Assembly (NCBI GenBank): GCA_002373775.1
Contig: DFJW01000094.1
Span: 1 to 6,886 of the forward strand
Reading direction: 5' to 3'
Source of the DNA: Ruminococcus flavefaciens
Lineage (GTDB): Bacteria; Bacillota; Clostridia; Oscillospirales; Ruminococcaceae
DNA: 6,886 bases
In this document: positions 6,719-6,886 of the stretch, one piece after another
Numbering within the stretch: position 1 is the first letter of the stretch
Layout of the letters: each line of letters begins with the position of its first letter
Position numbers and translations under genes: made by a program
Notes under the pieces: generated by a model
Told to the model about the DNA's origin: nothing
The model's input: only the letters and a program-made list of their open reading frames with translations
The model's database searches: none

Positions 6719-6747
6719 ATGATAGCACGTCTTATAGAATTTGTCAA
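6719..6747 (-). promoter_or_regulatory. Strong sigma-A promoter of the ribbon-helix-helix/clpB unit
   Basis: On the minus strand: perfect -35 TTGACA (6742-6747), 17-base spacer ending in TGC (an extended -10 element), and -10 TATCAT (6719-6724). The predicted start near 6712 leaves only about 16 bases of leader before the ATG, with the ribosome binding site almost at the 5' end. Confidence 0.83.
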
Positions 6748-6750
6748 GCG

Positions 6751-6762
6751 GATTATATAATC
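6751..6762. promoter_or_regulatory. Candidate operator: 12-bp palindrome just upstream of the -35 element
   Basis: GATTATATAATC is a perfect 12-bp palindrome beginning 4 bases upstream of the -35 hexamer. Beyond it are two TTTCAC direct repeats (6763-6768 and 6774-6779) spaced 11 bases, one helical turn. It could be an operator for the ribbon-helix-helix protein or simply an AT-rich UP element. Confidence 0.4.
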
Positions 6763-6784
6763 TTTCACGCAAATTTCACAATGT

Positions 6785-6811
6785 AAAAAAATCCTTCCCT
6801 TACGGGAAGGA
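6785..6811 (-). terminator. Intrinsic terminator of a transcript entering from the right
   Basis: On the minus strand, TCCTTCCC, a GTAA loop and GGGAAGGA form a perfect 8-bp GC-rich stem (6792-6811), followed directly by seven Ts (6785-6791). It ends whatever is transcribed from beyond the right edge and lies upstream of the ribbon-helix-helix promoter, insulating it. Confidence 0.9.
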
Positions 6812-6812
6812 A

Positions 6813-6853
6813 TACGGTCCAAACGGAATATCCGCTTAGCACTGAGGACCGCA
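6813..6853 (-). ncRNA. Structured RNA element (bulged hairpin) at the 3' end of an upstream transcript; small-RNA tail or structured 3' UTR
   Basis: Read on the minus strand, TGCGGTCC (6846-6853) pairs with GGACCGTA (6813-6820) over 8 bp. Inside it AAGCGGA (6831-6837) pairs with TCCGTTT (6821-6827) over 7 bp around a three-base loop. The 8-base TCAGTGCT (6838-6845) is left as a one-sided bulge. Both non-Watson-Crick positions are G-U on this strand and would be A-C mismatches on the other, which supports minus-strand transcription. The intrinsic terminator follows after one base (6812). I do not recognise the family. Stops at 6868-6870 and 6878-6880 (minus strand) leave open that it is a 3' UTR. 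Confidence 0.4.
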
Positions 6854-6886
6854 CCATAGATAATAAGTTAAAACAAGTTATTGAGA

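Noticed and set aside
6785..6886. tRNA, tmRNA, 5S, SRP RNA, RNase P RNA or T-box at the right edge
   Set aside because: None of the conserved cores I know for these families is visible (no CCA-ending acceptor, no T-box GGTGG-type bulge, no SRP GNAR-loop core).

Overview
The window looks like chromosome from a low-to-mid GC Gram-positive anaerobe. A Ruminococcus-type member of the Clostridia/Oscillospiraceae is my best guess. The grounds are strong GGAGG-type ribosome binding sites, consensus sigma-A promoters, a lipoprotein-type zinc-binding protein, a sigma factor paired with a single-pass membrane protein, and a ClpB with clostridial-style sequence. The genus is inference; no marker gene here fixes it.

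Left part (1-1543, minus strand): a metal-uptake operon in the order Fur-family regulator, znuA-like zinc-binding lipoprotein, ABC ATPase. The ATPase is only present as its first 16 codons at the window edge. All junctions are overlapping (ATGA between regulator and znuA; TTGA between znuA and the ATPase), so the genes are translationally coupled. The operon starts from a perfect TTGACA-17-TATAAT promoter. A perfect 7-1-7 Fur-family operator lies across the predicted transcription start, so the regulator very probably represses its own operon when metal is plentiful.

Middle (1573-3395, plus strand): a divergent two-gene unit encoding an ECF-like sigma-70 factor and, 16 bases later, a single-pass membrane protein with a large acidic extracytoplasmic part. 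This is the usual layout of a sigma/anti-sigma pair. Upstream of the sigma gene a sigma-A-type promoter is interleaved with an ECF-like TGTAAC/CGTA motif, which suggests autoregulation. The unit converges on clpB, and one hairpin between the two serves as terminator for both strands.

Right part (3365-6747, minus strand): a ribbon-helix-helix protein of 213 aa, driven by a strong TTGACA-17-TGC-TATCAT promoter, followed 48 bases later by full-length clpB (865 aa). No CIRCE or CtsR operator is visible before clpB, so the ribbon-helix-helix protein is a candidate regulator of this chaperone unit. Its C-terminal 165 residues are unrecognised.

Right edge (6785-6886, minus strand): the 3' end of a further transcript entering from outside the window. 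It has an unusual bulged hairpin whose two imperfect pairs are both G-U only on the minus strand, followed by a strong intrinsic terminator. It is either a structured 3' UTR or the tail of a small RNA.
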